A DNA stretch of 64,000 bases from Oligoflexia bacterium (GCA_015232355.1 JADFZW010000007.1:104865-168864), one strand, 5' to 3'. Positions 47,715-57,950 are shown, counted from the first letter of the stretch. Program-made: numbers and translations. Notes: generated by a model from the sequence alone, not told the origin.

Positions 47715-48609
47715 ATGCATCCTCATCATCAATCTTTTTCAATCCATTTTCTAACAGATCTAAATTAAGAGTATTATCATCGTTGTTAGTTGGAATTTTT
47801 ATATGTTTACTATCTGTTACTTTTGTTTTGTCTGTATTGCTATTATCGTTATTCATAAGATCTTTAAGATTGGAAACATTATTTTTAAATCCTTTGAAAT
47901 TTATTCCATTTAACTCTTTAGTGTTATTTTTATATCTACCTTTTATTTCTGAATATACATTAAGTAATTCCCTAGTCCCAGGTTTGTAATGTCCACTAAA
48001 ATTATTTACTTCTGTTATTTTACCATTCTTATTAATGTGAATTTCTCCTGCACCTGCTATCGCCAATCCACTCGACAAGAATGAATGATGAATGTGCTGT
48101 TTAGAACTGTCTTCTGTCTCGTGCAAATATATTCTTCCCCAAGCATCCATCACAAAGTTATAAATACCAGAAAGAGGTTTTGTATTGCCTTTACGTGTAC
48201 ATGTAAAATCATCATTAATCATTAGTTTATTTTGTTTTCGTTTTTGATCATTAAAATATCTTTTTTTGTTAAACTCTGAATCACTACCCTCCGAATAAAA
48301 AGAAAGGGTCATTGATTTTAAAATTTTAATATCAAATTTAGGTTTACTATCTTCTATAACTTTTTTTGCAAATTCACTCTCCATTACAACTAAGCTTTTC
48401 CACATATCGGTTGGCCAAGACCATTTTGAATCAATCCTTTTAGCATACTTCATAAACCCTAAAGGTTCTTTAGGATTAAAAATAATTTTCTTATCATTAA
48501 ATTTTTCCTCAGATCCATAAACTAAATTTGTAGAGATAAAGTTTATTGTTGTTATCTGAATGAATAAAAAAGCTAAGAAACTCACTATAATTTTCATTTT
48601 GATACTCAT
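47695..48609 (-). CDS. secreted hypothetical protein
   Basis: The 304-residue protein starts at ATG 48609, with GAGGAGG upstream, and has a signal peptide to about residue 32. The mature part is basic then acidic; GIYNFVMDAWGRIYLHETEDS and GLAIAGAGEIHINKNGKITEVNNFSGHYKP look like beta-strands. The latter, with SGHYKPGTREL, recalls a short module I know from other Bdellovibrio-like exported proteins, but I cannot name it. It ends in a Asp/Glu-rich tail. Convergent with the GT39-like gene. Confidence 0.65.
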   Translation of the reverse strand: MSIKMKIIVSFLAFLFIQITTINFISTNLVYGSEEKFNDKKIIFNPKEPLGFMKYAKRIDSKWSWPTDMWKSLVVMESEFAKKVIEDSKPKFDIKILKSMTLSFYSEGSDSEFNKKRYFNDQKRKQNKLMINDDFTCTRKGNTKPLSGIYNFVMDAWGRIYLHETEDSSKQHIHHSFLSSGLAIAGAGEIHINKNGKITEVNNFSGHYKPGTRELLNVYSEIKGRYKNNTKELNGINFKGFKNNVSNLKDLMNNDNSNTDKTKVTDSKHIKIPTNNDDNTLNLDLLENGLKKIDDEDAFIEDND

Positions 48610-48793
48610 AGATGAATCCTCCTCGTTTTTTCTTTTTTTATTTTGGTATTAATTATTATAAACTTGAATTTAAAATTCGCTTGATAAAAAAAACAATCTC
48701 TATAAAAACTATTTTTTTTATAGGTCATTTGGAGCATTTATCTTTCTAGATTGAAAATTATTTAAATTATTTAGTGTCTGGAAAACTAGTCAC

Positions 48794-48828
48794 ATGCTAA
48801 TGGCCAATGCTAATGGCCACATGCTAAT
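48794..48828. repeat. 13-base direct repeat in a 283-base gap
   Basis: ATGCTAATGGCCA occurs twice in tandem (48794-48819) and is followed by a partial third copy. The surrounding gap 48610-48892 holds no gene or clear promoter. Confidence 0.85.
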
Positions 48829-48892
48829 AGAATCTAGCATAGGTCACAAAAATTCCTTGAAATTCTATTTCAACTTCTCTCCAGTTTAAGAA

Positions 48893-49552
48893 TTAGTAGT
48901 AGATTATCATCAGTCCTTTACAAGAAAATGCCACCCCTAAAATTCCTAGCAATATAGTTCCTGTAAACGCAATATTTTTTGCTTTCATCTTTTTTACTAA
49001 TATTCCAAGAGCACCGATTACCAATGCTAATTGAAAGAAGAGTGAACTGACATCAAATTTATCACCAGCACGTCCAAGTTTTTTAAGTTCACTCTCAATT
49101 TCCTTTGCACCTACTACTTGTCCCAACTTTCCATCTACATCTTGCACCCAATTTTCTTTTCCAACAGCATTTGATCCCATTAAGATCTCTTGTTTCTCTT
49201 TTTTGTAGCGTTCAATATTCTTTGATAAACTATCTCTTTGTTCCTTAAAGAATGGAACATTTTTCGGATTAATGGTCTTGGCCCTAATTAAAGTATCCAG
49301 CATATCAACTTGTCCTTTCACTACATACTCTTTGATACTTTTAGATTGATACCATAAAAAAGCGCTGCTCTTTTCATTTGTAAGCATGATCTCATCATCA
49401 CCAAAACGTCCGGCCACTAAATCATTGATCGCCAAGCAAGCGGCCAAAATTGCAAGCCAGCAAGCAAAAATATTTTCACTACTTGATTGCCAGTAACTTT
49501 CCGTTTTGATTTCAGATTTGATTTCAGATTTGATTTCAGATCTTGTTTCCAT
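48893..49552 (-). CDS. membrane protein, DUF4337-like
   Basis: This is a 219-residue protein. One N-terminal membrane helix (about 30-48) precedes NEKSSAFLWYQSKSIKEYVV, the DUF4337-type helix motif, then a soluble coiled region, and two closing helices (about 165-215). The function is unknown. The first 15 residues are a 12-base in-frame repeat giving SEIK three times. It directly follows the subtilase gene on the minus strand, separated by 14 bases, and may be co-expressed. Confidence 0.7.
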   Translation of the reverse strand: METRSEIKSEIKSEIKTESYWQSSSENIFACWLAILAACLAINDLVAGRFGDDEIMLTNEKSSAFLWYQSKSIKEYVVKGQVDMLDTLIRAKTINPKNVPFFKEQRDSLSKNIERYKKEKQEILMGSNAVGKENWVQDVDGKLGQVVGAKEIESELKKLGRAGDKFDVSSLFFQLALVIGALGILVKKMKAKNIAFTGTILLGILGVAFSCKGLMIIYY

Positions 49553-49566
49553 TTTAGTTTAACTCT

Positions 49567-52500
49567 TTAGTTTAACTCGCGATTAAATATTAAGACACTC
49601 TCTCCGGCATTTCCTGACATTGCTTTAACGGTAGCACTAATCACTTGCTCATATCTATCCATTTGAGGGGCCACTCCAGAATTGAGAATGGAGTTCTTAA
49701 ATCTTGCTTTAAAGTTGTACTCTCTATCATGTTCCCATCTGAAATTATTTTTAAGTATGATATCTTTACTTGCGCCAACAAATGAATCAGAGAGCAGCAC
49801 TGCCGCCCTCAAATTTTGTTTTATAGTTAATAGAAATGAAGTCTCTTTCGTTTCCGTTGGTATAGAAAACCCTTCAATTATAAGAGTGTATTTTTCATTC
49901 CCACCGCTACCCCCACTACCACTACCATTAGAAACAGGCAATATTAGTCTAATTATCTCATCAGCAGTAGGTGATCCAGAAGAGCCAACTTCTTCGCCCT
50001 TCTCATTTAACAAACGAATATCGATATCCATCTTCTCAATAATACCTACATACTTGGTGTTAATAATAAGTTCACCAGTCGCAGGATGAACAGTAATTGG
50101 AATCTGCAAAGACTCTTTATCTTTTATCTTTAAATTCTCTTTATGTCTTAGTGCTGTTAGTGCCACTTCCGCAGAATTAATTCGTAAATAGGAACCGCTA
50201 TTTTTAGCATTTTCCAAAACTACCTCTATGGATTCACCATCAGATGTAAAATAGTATTTAGGAACAGTCAGTGAAAGTCGTGATGATTGTAATTCATAAT
50301 AAGATCCATCAACACCATTAAAATCATAAGCGGCATTAACATCTGCTTGCAAGATCACCTCATAGAGACCTGCTGGTCTATCTGAGAAAGTATATCGTAA
50401 ACGATTTCTCCCCTCTCCATAGATAGATGAACTTAGCGCCCACATAGCTGGCGCTTGAAACTCTTTAAATGGTACCTCTAGTCCCTTGTAATAAACTGTC
50501 ATAGAAACATCACCTGGATTATTATCAGTGACAATCAAATCTGTTAAGAGAGCATCTTGATCTTTACTAATCGGTAAGAAGAAACGTGCAAAGTGACCAA
50601 CAGGAATAAATCCTTTAGCTGCAAAATGATCCTTATCGATGATAGGATCAAACATAGTATCGTATCCAATAATGGTGATTGGAAAAGCAAAATCAAAAAG
50701 TTCCGAACCATTAATGCCAGCACCTCTTTTAGCATTGAATGCTTTGATAACGGCAGTATGTAGACCACTCTTTAAACGATTATTTTGCATTAACTTTTCA
50801 GTTCTAACATAAAGGCGAACGAAAACTTTTTCAGCTGCAAATAAATCTATGTAGCGTTCCTTTATATTTTCCTTAGCATCAAACGACAACCAATCATTTT
50901 CCTCTGGGATTCTTAGAGTGAAACTCTGATGATCGGTCATATTTATGAGTTCGTTCTTTTGATCGAACTTAACTACAAAGTCGATAGTTTGTGGAAGGCG
51001 ATCGATTGCAAAGTATCCTACGGCCGTAATTCCTGTATATCCATTAATTAGTGATGGTGTTTCAGTACTATAAAAATGAATAGGTTCATTATAAATTTTT
51101 TCTATAATTTCAAATGCACCAACAGCATTCACTCTACCAGCACCACCTTCGATCCAAGCTGGTTTTTGCATATTACTTTTTAAAGTGCTACCAACAGTAA
51201 CTAGTTGAGGATCATATTCTAGCGCTGAATTTTTTAAAGCAGTAAAAATCTTATCTAAAGCAATTGGTGGATATGGATATGTAACAGCAGTATTCGTATT
51301 CGTACTCGCATTCATCTCTTCATTGATTAATTTTGCCTTTACTGCTCCATCATAGAGTAGTGCGATTACTCCGGCCAAATTTGGTGCGGCCATTGATGTT
51401 CCTGACCAATATTGGAAGCTTCCATTCTTATCACTTCCTAATAATCTTGAAAAAGTTCTCACTCCGACGGCCCATCCAGGAGAACCTATATCTGGTTTAA
51501 GAGCACCATCAACAGTTGGTCCACGAGAGGAGGAATTTTCAATGAAGAATTTATTATTTTGAAAATTTCCTGTGCCATGAGTTTCACGAGAATTTGTAGA
51601 GTAATAATTGGCAACACTAATAACATGATTTGCAACAGTAGTTCCATGAGACTTCACTCCCGGTCCTTCGTTTCCTGCTGCTTTAACAAATACAGCTTGG
51701 TATGTACGAGCGATCTCATCATAGACTTTAGACATTTCAGATTGAGTGTCGTTATTGGAATCATTACTTCCAAAACTAAAACTAAAAACAACATTTGGAT
51801 ACTTTTGAATAGTTTTAATTAATGTATCAGCAAACTCAGCTGAATCTCCACCGCCGCCTAAGAAAGTTAAACCTACAATCTTTGCCTTCGAGGCACCAGA
51901 GTTAAATTCAGATGCTGTTTCAAAATTTCCTGCTGCCAATCCAGCACAAAAGGTTCCATGTCCGTGAGTATCGAACCCGGCCAATCCCACTCTGTATAGC
52001 TCTTTTCCCTCTACTGACATACCTACAACTTTAAAATTATCTCCCTTTGCTGTTAATTCATATCCCGCTTCCATATTAAGGGCCATATTCATTACACCCT
52101 TATTTCTGTCTGTAATTAATTCCACACTACTTGGATTAACATTTTTATTATTAATAATATCTAATCTTGTAGTGTAACGATAATAACTTAATGATGGATG
52201 CTTCTCATCTTTAACAAAACGATTTGTAGTCGAAGTCGAAGTCGAATTAAAATCATAAAGAACGTTTTCATCCTCTATGGAGTTATCGCCCTTTTCTTTG
52301 TAAGTTAATTTATCATTAACGTTTATGTATGCTTGAAAGATACCTTCATTATTTTTAAATACTACAATAGGAAAAATTGCCGAATCCTTTCCATCTTGAT
52401 TGAAATCATAATTAGTATGATCATCTTTTAAGATTGAATACTGTTTCTCACTAAAATAACCAATATAATAATCTCTATTACTATTACTCTCATCTGATAA

Positions 52501-53349
52501 TCTTTTGCTCTTTAAGATTTTAACTTCCAGTCCATTAATCTTCGCCCATAAATATTTCTCACCATCAATCTCTTTAACTTCCGCTTTAGTTATCAGAGCA
52601 CCATCCACCATTCTTAGACTTCGAAGTCCTATAATTCTATCTTGAAAAGCATCCGTGCGAGCAATATCTAATCCAGTATCGGCCACAACCACAGTTACAC
52701 TACTACCATCTAATTCCTGATTATATTTATCTTTAAAATATTTTTTTAGCTCAGGAACCTTCATCATCTCGGTAGAGTAGATATTAGTTCGTCTGCTATC
52801 TTTAATAATTTTATTTTGTCTTTCTAGTTTTTTTAACTTCAGTATATCACTTTCTAACTTTCGTAATTCATTTTCTTTAATCTTGTATGGTTTATAAACC
52901 ATCTTTTTACTGATCATAAAGTTTTTAATACTCTTTAATTCAGAGGAGAGTAGATTAAATGCAAGTTGTGTTGGGTAGTTGAAATGAATGTAACCGAGAC
53001 GATCATCTTGAAAGATAATTTCTCCTCCATTATCAACTATTTTCTTTGCAAGCTCTAGTGTATTCGTATTCGTATTCGAATTTACCAAAATCATAAAGTT
53101 ATCTTTAGAACTACTACTACTACTATTTTTAGAGAGTGCTGTTATCTTAGATAAATCAGATCCTGATACCACTCCACACTCTTTGATCTTATCAATCTCA
53201 CTTTGTGAAATTGATATAGTATTTGTAGAATTTTGATCCTTTGACTTTAAGAGATCTTTACTACAACCGTACACAAAAAATACAAAAAGTAGCATCAGCA
53301 AACACGACATAAACATTCTAACTGTCGTTACATTAAGTTTAAGCATCAT
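49567..53349 (-). CDS. lipoprotein subtilase, tripeptidyl-peptidase-II-like
   Basis: The 1,260-residue protein starts with a signal and lipobox VYGC (Cys29). The S8 triad is Asp224 (VVADTGLD), His464 (GHGTFCAG) and Ser652 (SGTSMAAPN), with oxyanion Asn560 (AAGNEGPG). The roughly 240-residue insertion between Asp and His is characteristic of tripeptidyl peptidase II. The last 550 residues carry several beta-rich domains, as in TPPII-like proteins. An anchored surface protease that cuts tripeptides or larger fragments is likely. Repeats (NTNTNT, STSTSTT, SSSSSS) expand surface loops. AGGAGG precedes the ATG. Confidence 0.9.
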   Translation of the reverse strand: MMLKLNVTTVRMFMSCLLMLLFVFFVYGCSKDLLKSKDQNSTNTISISQSEIDKIKECGVVSGSDLSKITALSKNSSSSSSKDNFMILVNSNTNTNTLELAKKIVDNGGEIIFQDDRLGYIHFNYPTQLAFNLLSSELKSIKNFMISKKMVYKPYKIKENELRKLESDILKLKKLERQNKIIKDSRRTNIYSTEMMKVPELKKYFKDKYNQELDGSSVTVVVADTGLDIARTDAFQDRIIGLRSLRMVDGALITKAEVKEIDGEKYLWAKINGLEVKILKSKRLSDESNSNRDYYIGYFSEKQYSILKDDHTNYDFNQDGKDSAIFPIVVFKNNEGIFQAYINVNDKLTYKEKGDNSIEDENVLYDFNSTSTSTTNRFVKDEKHPSLSYYRYTTRLDIINNKNVNPSSVELITDRNKGVMNMALNMEAGYELTAKGDNFKVVGMSVEGKELYRVGLAGFDTHGHGTFCAGLAAGNFETASEFNSGASKAKIVGLTFLGGGGDSAEFADTLIKTIQKYPNVVFSFSFGSNDSNNDTQSEMSKVYDEIARTYQAVFVKAAGNEGPGVKSHGTTVANHVISVANYYSTNSRETHGTGNFQNNKFFIENSSSRGPTVDGALKPDIGSPGWAVGVRTFSRLLGSDKNGSFQYWSGTSMAAPNLAGVIALLYDGAVKAKLINEEMNASTNTNTAVTYPYPPIALDKIFTALKNSALEYDPQLVTVGSTLKSNMQKPAWIEGGAGRVNAVGAFEIIEKIYNEPIHFYSTETPSLINGYTGITAVGYFAIDRLPQTIDFVVKFDQKNELINMTDHQSFTLRIPEENDWLSFDAKENIKERYIDLFAAEKVFVRLYVRTEKLMQNNRLKSGLHTAVIKAFNAKRGAGINGSELFDFAFPITIIGYDTMFDPIIDKDHFAAKGFIPVGHFARFFLPISKDQDALLTDLIVTDNNPGDVSMTVYYKGLEVPFKEFQAPAMWALSSSIYGEGRNRLRYTFSDRPAGLYEVILQADVNAAYDFNGVDGSYYELQSSRLSLTVPKYYFTSDGESIEVVLENAKNSGSYLRINSAEVALTALRHKENLKIKDKESLQIPITVHPATGELIINTKYVGIIEKMDIDIRLLNEKGEEVGSSGSPTADEIIRLILPVSNGSGSGGSGGNEKYTLIIEGFSIPTETKETSFLLTIKQNLRAAVLLSDSFVGASKDIILKNNFRWEHDREYNFKARFKNSILNSGVAPQMDRYEQVISATVKAMSGNAGESVLIFNRELN

Positions 53350-53528
53350 AGTTCCTCCTCGATTCTTAAATTAATTAAAGTATAGCTTTTTACTATTTTA
53401 TTTTCTCTCTCATATGTAAAGACACATATCTTCAAACATCCATCAAACGATTAAAGATATTAACTAGTGACCGAAGCAGTGATACAATTTTTTTAGGTAT
53501 GCTTTATTCTAAAAGAAAGGAAATTTAA

Positions 53529-53951
53529 ATGAATATTGAGGTAAGAGTAGAAAAAAAAATTGATATCGCATTACGAGAGCAGATTTTCAAATTATATATA
53601 GAGGGAGAATGGTGGAAACCAGAAGATATAAAATCAATTCACCTGATTGATGAAGTAATGAAAAATTCCTTTTGCTTTGTAGGGGCATTCTCTGCTGAGC
53701 AGAAATTAATCGGTATGGGTCGGGTTATTTCAGATGGATTATCCGATGCGTACATTCAGGATGTGATTGTGACTAAAGAATATAGAGGGAAAGGAATAGG
53801 CAAGCTTATCATTCAAGAGATTTTAAAGTATCTTAAGGAAAAAAAAGTTGCCTGGATAGCACTTGTGGCGCAACCAGGAACTAGCGCTTTTTATAAAGAT
53901 CTTGGTTTTAAAGAGATGAAAGATCATATACCTATGGTATTTGAGAAATGA
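53529..53951 (+). CDS. GNAT N-acetyltransferase
   Basis: The 140-residue single-domain GNAT has the acetyl-CoA-binding motif VTKEYRGKGIGKLII (R/QxxGxG/A) and the preceding IQDVIV strand, ending FYKDLGF. The substrate cannot be deduced. AAAGGAAA precedes the ATG; the stop is TGA. A DUF2156 gene follows 43 bases later. Confidence 0.9.
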   Translation: MNIEVRVEKKIDIALREQIFKLYIEGEWWKPEDIKSIHLIDEVMKNSFCFVGAFSAEQKLIGMGRVISDGLSDAYIQDVIVTKEYRGKGIGKLIIQEILKYLKEKKVAWIALVAQPGTSAFYKDLGFKEMKDHIPMVFEK

Positions 53952-53994
53952 GAAACAAAAACATAAGTAATAGAGATTATATTTATGGATATTT

Positions 53995-54912
53995 ATGGAT
54001 GAATTAAAATTAAATATTAACGATTTTAAAAAATTCGACATAGAAGATAGGAAAGAGTTACTACCTATTCTCGCAGAACTCAATCCAAAATTAAGCGACT
54101 ATAGCTTTGCCAATTTATTCATTTGGAGTGAACAATTTGGATTAAAATGGTTATTTCATGAGGGAAAGTTTTTAATCTATGATTCATTCAGAGATTATTC
54201 AGTTATTGCCGACAATTTTTCTGATGTAAGAATATATTTGAATATTTCGGATCAGATGATCCGCATAGGCAAGTCTGGTGGTTTCTATCTCGTTGATTCC
54301 AACATAGTTGATAGAAGTAGAGAGGAATTTGCTCGTCACTTTGAAATCAGCATTGATGAATCATTTAGCGATTACATTTACGATGCTCAAAAATTAGTTG
54401 AACTCAAAGGGGGAAAGCTATCAAAGAAAAAAAATCTGATCTCCCAATTTCAAAGAAACTATCCTAACTACTTTGTAAAAACAATTGAGAAAGATGATGT
54501 AGCAGAGTGTATTGCTTTGGCAAATCTTTGGTGTAAAACAACAGCGAAATGTGATGATCAAAGTTACAAAGATGAAGAGTTTGCTCTCAAAAAAGCACTT
54601 CTATATTTTAAAGAGTTAGATATGGGTGGATTACTTCTAAAATCCACACAAAAGCAGATTCAGGCATTTTCAATCTTTAGTAAGCTAAACGATAATACAG
54701 CTGATATTCACTTTGAAAAATCTGATATTAGCATTCACGGTGCCGCTCAAGTAATAAACTGGGAGACAGCAAAGTATCTTTGCGAACGTTTTAAGTTTTT
54801 AAATCGAGAGCAAGATTTAGGAGTATTAGGACTTAGACAAGCAAAAAAATCATACGCACCAGAATTTATCTATCACTCATACATTCTGAAACGTATAATG
54901 AACGGAAACTAA
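53995..54912 (+). CDS. DUF2156 (LPG-synthase C-terminal-like) protein
   Basis: This 305-residue protein has a double-GNAT-like fold seen in the catalytic part of lysyl-phosphatidylglycerol synthases: SDYSFANLFIWSEQFG, then SKKKNLISQFQRNYPNYFVKTI and FEKSDISIHGAAQVIN. Soluble stand-alone versions occur widely and have uncertain substrates, perhaps aminoacyl transfer. There is no membrane domain. Two overlapping ATTTATGGAT repeats surround the ATG, and no strong ribosome-binding site is seen. Confidence 0.78.
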   Translation: MDELKLNINDFKKFDIEDRKELLPILAELNPKLSDYSFANLFIWSEQFGLKWLFHEGKFLIYDSFRDYSVIADNFSDVRIYLNISDQMIRIGKSGGFYLVDSNIVDRSREEFARHFEISIDESFSDYIYDAQKLVELKGGKLSKKKNLISQFQRNYPNYFVKTIEKDDVAECIALANLWCKTTAKCDDQSYKDEEFALKKALLYFKELDMGGLLLKSTQKQIQAFSIFSKLNDNTADIHFEKSDISIHGAAQVINWETAKYLCERFKFLNREQDLGVLGLRQAKKSYAPEFIYHSYILKRIMNGN

Positions 54913-54921
54913 GTTTGAATT

Positions 54922-56088
54922 TTAAATGATCAACCCTTTCCAAAGTTCTTCTAGAAATTTTTTAAAGTATAAAATCCTTATTCCATTTTCTAATTTACGA
55001 GAAGACTCATCCATACAAACAAGAATTGTTTGCAATGGATGATGTTCTTCCATCAAGGCCCGCAATCCATTTGTATGTTCATTTCTAATTTTATCACTTG
55101 ATTTAAATTCAATCGCCACTTTCATCTGGCCAACAATTAAATCAACTTCCAATCCAGAGGTTGTTCTCCAATACGAAAGACCCAAAGATGATTGTTTATA
55201 AGAAAGATAGGCACGTACTTCATTAATCATCATTGTTTCAAAACTATTTCCAAATTCCTGGGTTCTAGAAGAAATGCTATCAATACCCTTTAAATATCTA
55301 ATTACTCCTAAATCAAATAAATAAAATTTTGAAGTTTCAATTAATTTTCTAGTCTTAACTTTAATCCAAGGATTAAGAGTAAAACCAAGCAAGGTATCTT
55401 CAAGAATCTGATAGTATTCTCTAACAGTTTTGCCCGATACACCACTATCTGAACCCACACTTGCATAATTTAGCAATTCTCCATTCATTAGAGCAGCAAC
55501 TTCCAGAAAGCGATGAAAAGAAGCAAGTTTTCTAATCTGTGACTCTTCAACTATTTCTTCTTGTAAATATTGTTCTATGTATGACTTTAAAAATTTTTGA
55601 ACATTTTGTGTATTTTTTGAAGAGTAGTGCTGAGGAATTAGTCCATGATTTATCGCTTTTATCAAATCAAAATTTGGAATCTCAATGTAAGTAAGAGGAA
55701 ATAGTTCATATTTAAACGCTCTTCCTCCTAAAAGATTTGCAGCTCCTCTTTTTAGCTTTCTCGCAGATGAACCACAAAGAATAAATTCAGCGTCGCTATT
55801 TTCTAAACACCAATGAACCTCATCAAGAAGAGCTGGAACTTTTTGAATTTCATCTATGATATATAATTTCTTTGGTGAATCTAACACCATCTCTCTTAGT
55901 TTGCATGGATGCACTTGAAATTCAGCTCGTTGATCAGATTTCAAAAGATCAATATAAATTGCTTTTGGATATTTTTTTGTAAGATACGTGGTTTTGCCAA
56001 CTTTTCTTGGACCAAAAAGAATGGCAGATCTTGCTTCGTCAAGATCAATAGATAATATCCTTTTGTAAGATGATAATCGGGAGTTCAT
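54922..56088 (-). CDS. AAA-family ATPase with DUF4143 C-terminal domain, second copy
   Basis: About 388 residues. Walker A is FGPRKVGKTT, Walker B is LYIIDEIQKV, then LCGSSARKLKRGAANLLGGR and FPLTYIEI. The C-terminus has a nuclease-like VDLIVGQMKVAIEFKSSDK. The ATG at 56088 is preferred over a GTG 16 codons upstream because an ideal -10 box ends six bases before it, implying leaderless translation. It is the same family as 1142-2266, from which it is well diverged, so it is not a recent duplicate. Role unknown. Confidence 0.83.
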   Translation of the reverse strand: MNSRLSSYKRILSIDLDEARSAILFGPRKVGKTTYLTKKYPKAIYIDLLKSDQRAEFQVHPCKLREMVLDSPKKLYIIDEIQKVPALLDEVHWCLENSDAEFILCGSSARKLKRGAANLLGGRAFKYELFPLTYIEIPNFDLIKAINHGLIPQHYSSKNTQNVQKFLKSYIEQYLQEEIVEESQIRKLASFHRFLEVAALMNGELLNYASVGSDSGVSGKTVREYYQILEDTLLGFTLNPWIKVKTRKLIETSKFYLFDLGVIRYLKGIDSISSRTQEFGNSFETMMINEVRAYLSYKQSSLGLSYWRTTSGLEVDLIVGQMKVAIEFKSSDKIRNEHTNGLRALMEEHHPLQTILVCMDESSRKLENGIRILYFKKFLEELWKGLII

Positions 56089-56123
56089 ATCCCTATTATA
56101 AGATACTATCGGGATATAAACAA
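56089..56123 (-). promoter_or_regulatory. sigma70-type promoter, leaderless geometry
   Basis: On the minus strand TTGTTT (56123-56118), a 17-base spacer, perfect TATAAT (56100-56095), six bases, then ATG 56088. An overlapping TATCCC...GGGATA inverted repeat could be an operator. Confidence 0.7.
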
Positions 56124-56223
56124 GCAATTTTTCCACTGATTATATTTTTTAGGTGGTGATGTGGTGTTGAATTAATCAAATATATGTTTTATCCTTCCTG
56201 TAACTTTTACCAGGAGATCGATT

Positions 56224-57936
56224 ATGATTCGGATAAAATTTTTGTTTGCATCACCGCTTCTATTACTATTACCACTATTATTAATATCAATATCACATGC
56301 CCATAGTAGTAATAAATCGATAACTCCAACAGGAGAGAATCATGGAAAATGGCTTGTAACTACCTCGATAGGAGGAGGTTTTATTAGTGATGAAGCTATT
56401 CTAGCATTAAGGTATCAAATGCTAAATGTTTTTAATAAAACACAAGGAGGGTTATATCAACACGCAATTGATATTGATAATTGTTGTAATTTAGATCAAG
56501 GCAAACCTACTAAAGAAAATATTCTATCACTATTTGCCAATTTAAAATCGCAAATTGCCGAATATAAGAGAAACAATCCACAAGCAAAGACGATGGTTGT
56601 ATGGGGACTGGTTGGACATGGGATCATTGATTCCACTACTGGTATTTACAACTTATTATTACTAACAGGTACTCTTAATGGACAAGAGATCGCCGACATT
56701 ATTAATTCTTTAAACGTTGATGAAATGATATTAATTGTACAATCCTGTTACAGCGGGAGCCTCGTCGATCTATTAAAAGAGGATATATTAAAGTCTACCA
56801 AAGGAAGAATCTCAGTGATAGTTCCGGTTTCTAAATATTTACCCTCTCCTTCAGAGGTGTGGGAGAATGATATTTTGGCATCTTCTTTTGATGATAAAGC
56901 AGATGTAGATGGTGATGATATTATTAGCTATGAAGAGTGGAAAAATCATATTTTACAACTTGCTTGTCAACATAATGACTATATACCAGCAAGGTTGATA
57001 GAAGAATCTACAATGGGAAGTGTAGTTTTAACCACTCCTCTTATGGATATGGGCATAGATCCATCATTCTTTGATAGTAAAATGCCAGGTCAAACACCTC
57101 TGCTACTTACTTCTAATGGAGTAAAAAAATACAAACAAAAAATATTAAAATTACCTACCACTCTTGATATTGATCTTGATTCAAATAGTGCTCCCTCTAA
57201 AATTTGGAAGACGACTGAAGCAATTTGCAATCAACATTATCAATTACTCAAAGATTTACATTCCAACAATTATACACAAGAAAAATTACTACAAAAAATA
57301 CAGATTGAATTAGAAAGGGCAAATCATGTCAACATAGCATATACTGTATTTCAATTATTTTTACGTTACTCTTCCGCTTTTACATACGAAACAAAAGATA
57401 CTCTTAAAAATATTTTGTTTAACGAAAATACAAATACTAGCTCCTCTATATCTGTAAAACAAAATATTCTTTCCGCTCTTGTTAAATTAAATACCGATAT
57501 AATAACAACACAGGAAAAATTTAAGATATTAAAATATTTTGGTGAACGTTTTTATCAACAAGATCTTAAAATGCAAATAGCATTGATACAATTGTTTGGA
57601 TTTTTTAAAAATAAGGATGGATTAACTATTTTGATAGATATAATTAAAAATAAAAACTCTCCCTATCATCCGTTTTTGCGAGCAGAGACCATAGTTCAAC
57701 TATCAAAATCTTTTGAAGATGAAAAAGAGATGATAGCAATGCTGCTTACAACTGTCTTAAAAAGTGATGCTGATGAATTTGTTCGAGCTAAAGCTGCAAA
57801 GGGACTTGGTGATCTTATGCTAGCAGAAGTTGCCGACCATCTCTATTTAGCGGCAAAAAATGATGTCTCTGCTCTTGTTCGCGTAAAGGCTCAAGGGGCG
57901 ATATCTCTACTACAAATGAATGGTATTATTCCATAA
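56224..57936 (+). CDS. secreted clan-CD (caspase/legumain-like) protease with EF-hand-like loop and HEAT repeats
   Basis: The 570-residue protein begins with a signal peptide (residues 1-27). The catalytic region has MVVWGLVGHGI (His132) and IVQSCYSGSLVD (Cys175), the His/Cys pair of clan CD (C13/C14) proteases. An EF-hand-like Ca-binding loop sits at 227-238 (DVDGDDIISYEE). After a linker, the C-terminus has repeated helix pairs typical of HEAT repeats (AETIVQLSKSF; RAKAAKGLGDLM; RVKAQGAISLLQ). AGGAG precedes the ATG. This combination suggests an exported, possibly calcium-activated peptidase with a protein-binding platform. Confidence 0.83.
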   Translation: MIRIKFLFASPLLLLLPLLLISISHAHSSNKSITPTGENHGKWLVTTSIGGGFISDEAILALRYQMLNVFNKTQGGLYQHAIDIDNCCNLDQGKPTKENILSLFANLKSQIAEYKRNNPQAKTMVVWGLVGHGIIDSTTGIYNLLLLTGTLNGQEIADIINSLNVDEMILIVQSCYSGSLVDLLKEDILKSTKGRISVIVPVSKYLPSPSEVWENDILASSFDDKADVDGDDIISYEEWKNHILQLACQHNDYIPARLIEESTMGSVVLTTPLMDMGIDPSFFDSKMPGQTPLLLTSNGVKKYKQKILKLPTTLDIDLDSNSAPSKIWKTTEAICNQHYQLLKDLHSNNYTQEKLLQKIQIELERANHVNIAYTVFQLFLRYSSAFTYETKDTLKNILFNENTNTSSSISVKQNILSALVKLNTDIITTQEKFKILKYFGERFYQQDLKMQIALIQLFGFFKNKDGLTILIDIIKNKNSPYHPFLRAETIVQLSKSFEDEKEMIAMLLTTVLKSDADEFVRAKAAKGLGDLMLAEVADHLYLAAKNDVSALVRVKAQGAISLLQMNGIIP

Positions 57937-57950
57937 AGAATTTTTTTAAC

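Noticed and set aside
49682..50089. Plus-strand reading frame opposite the subtilase
   Set aside because: It lies fully within the conserved coding region on the other strand and has no recognisable product.
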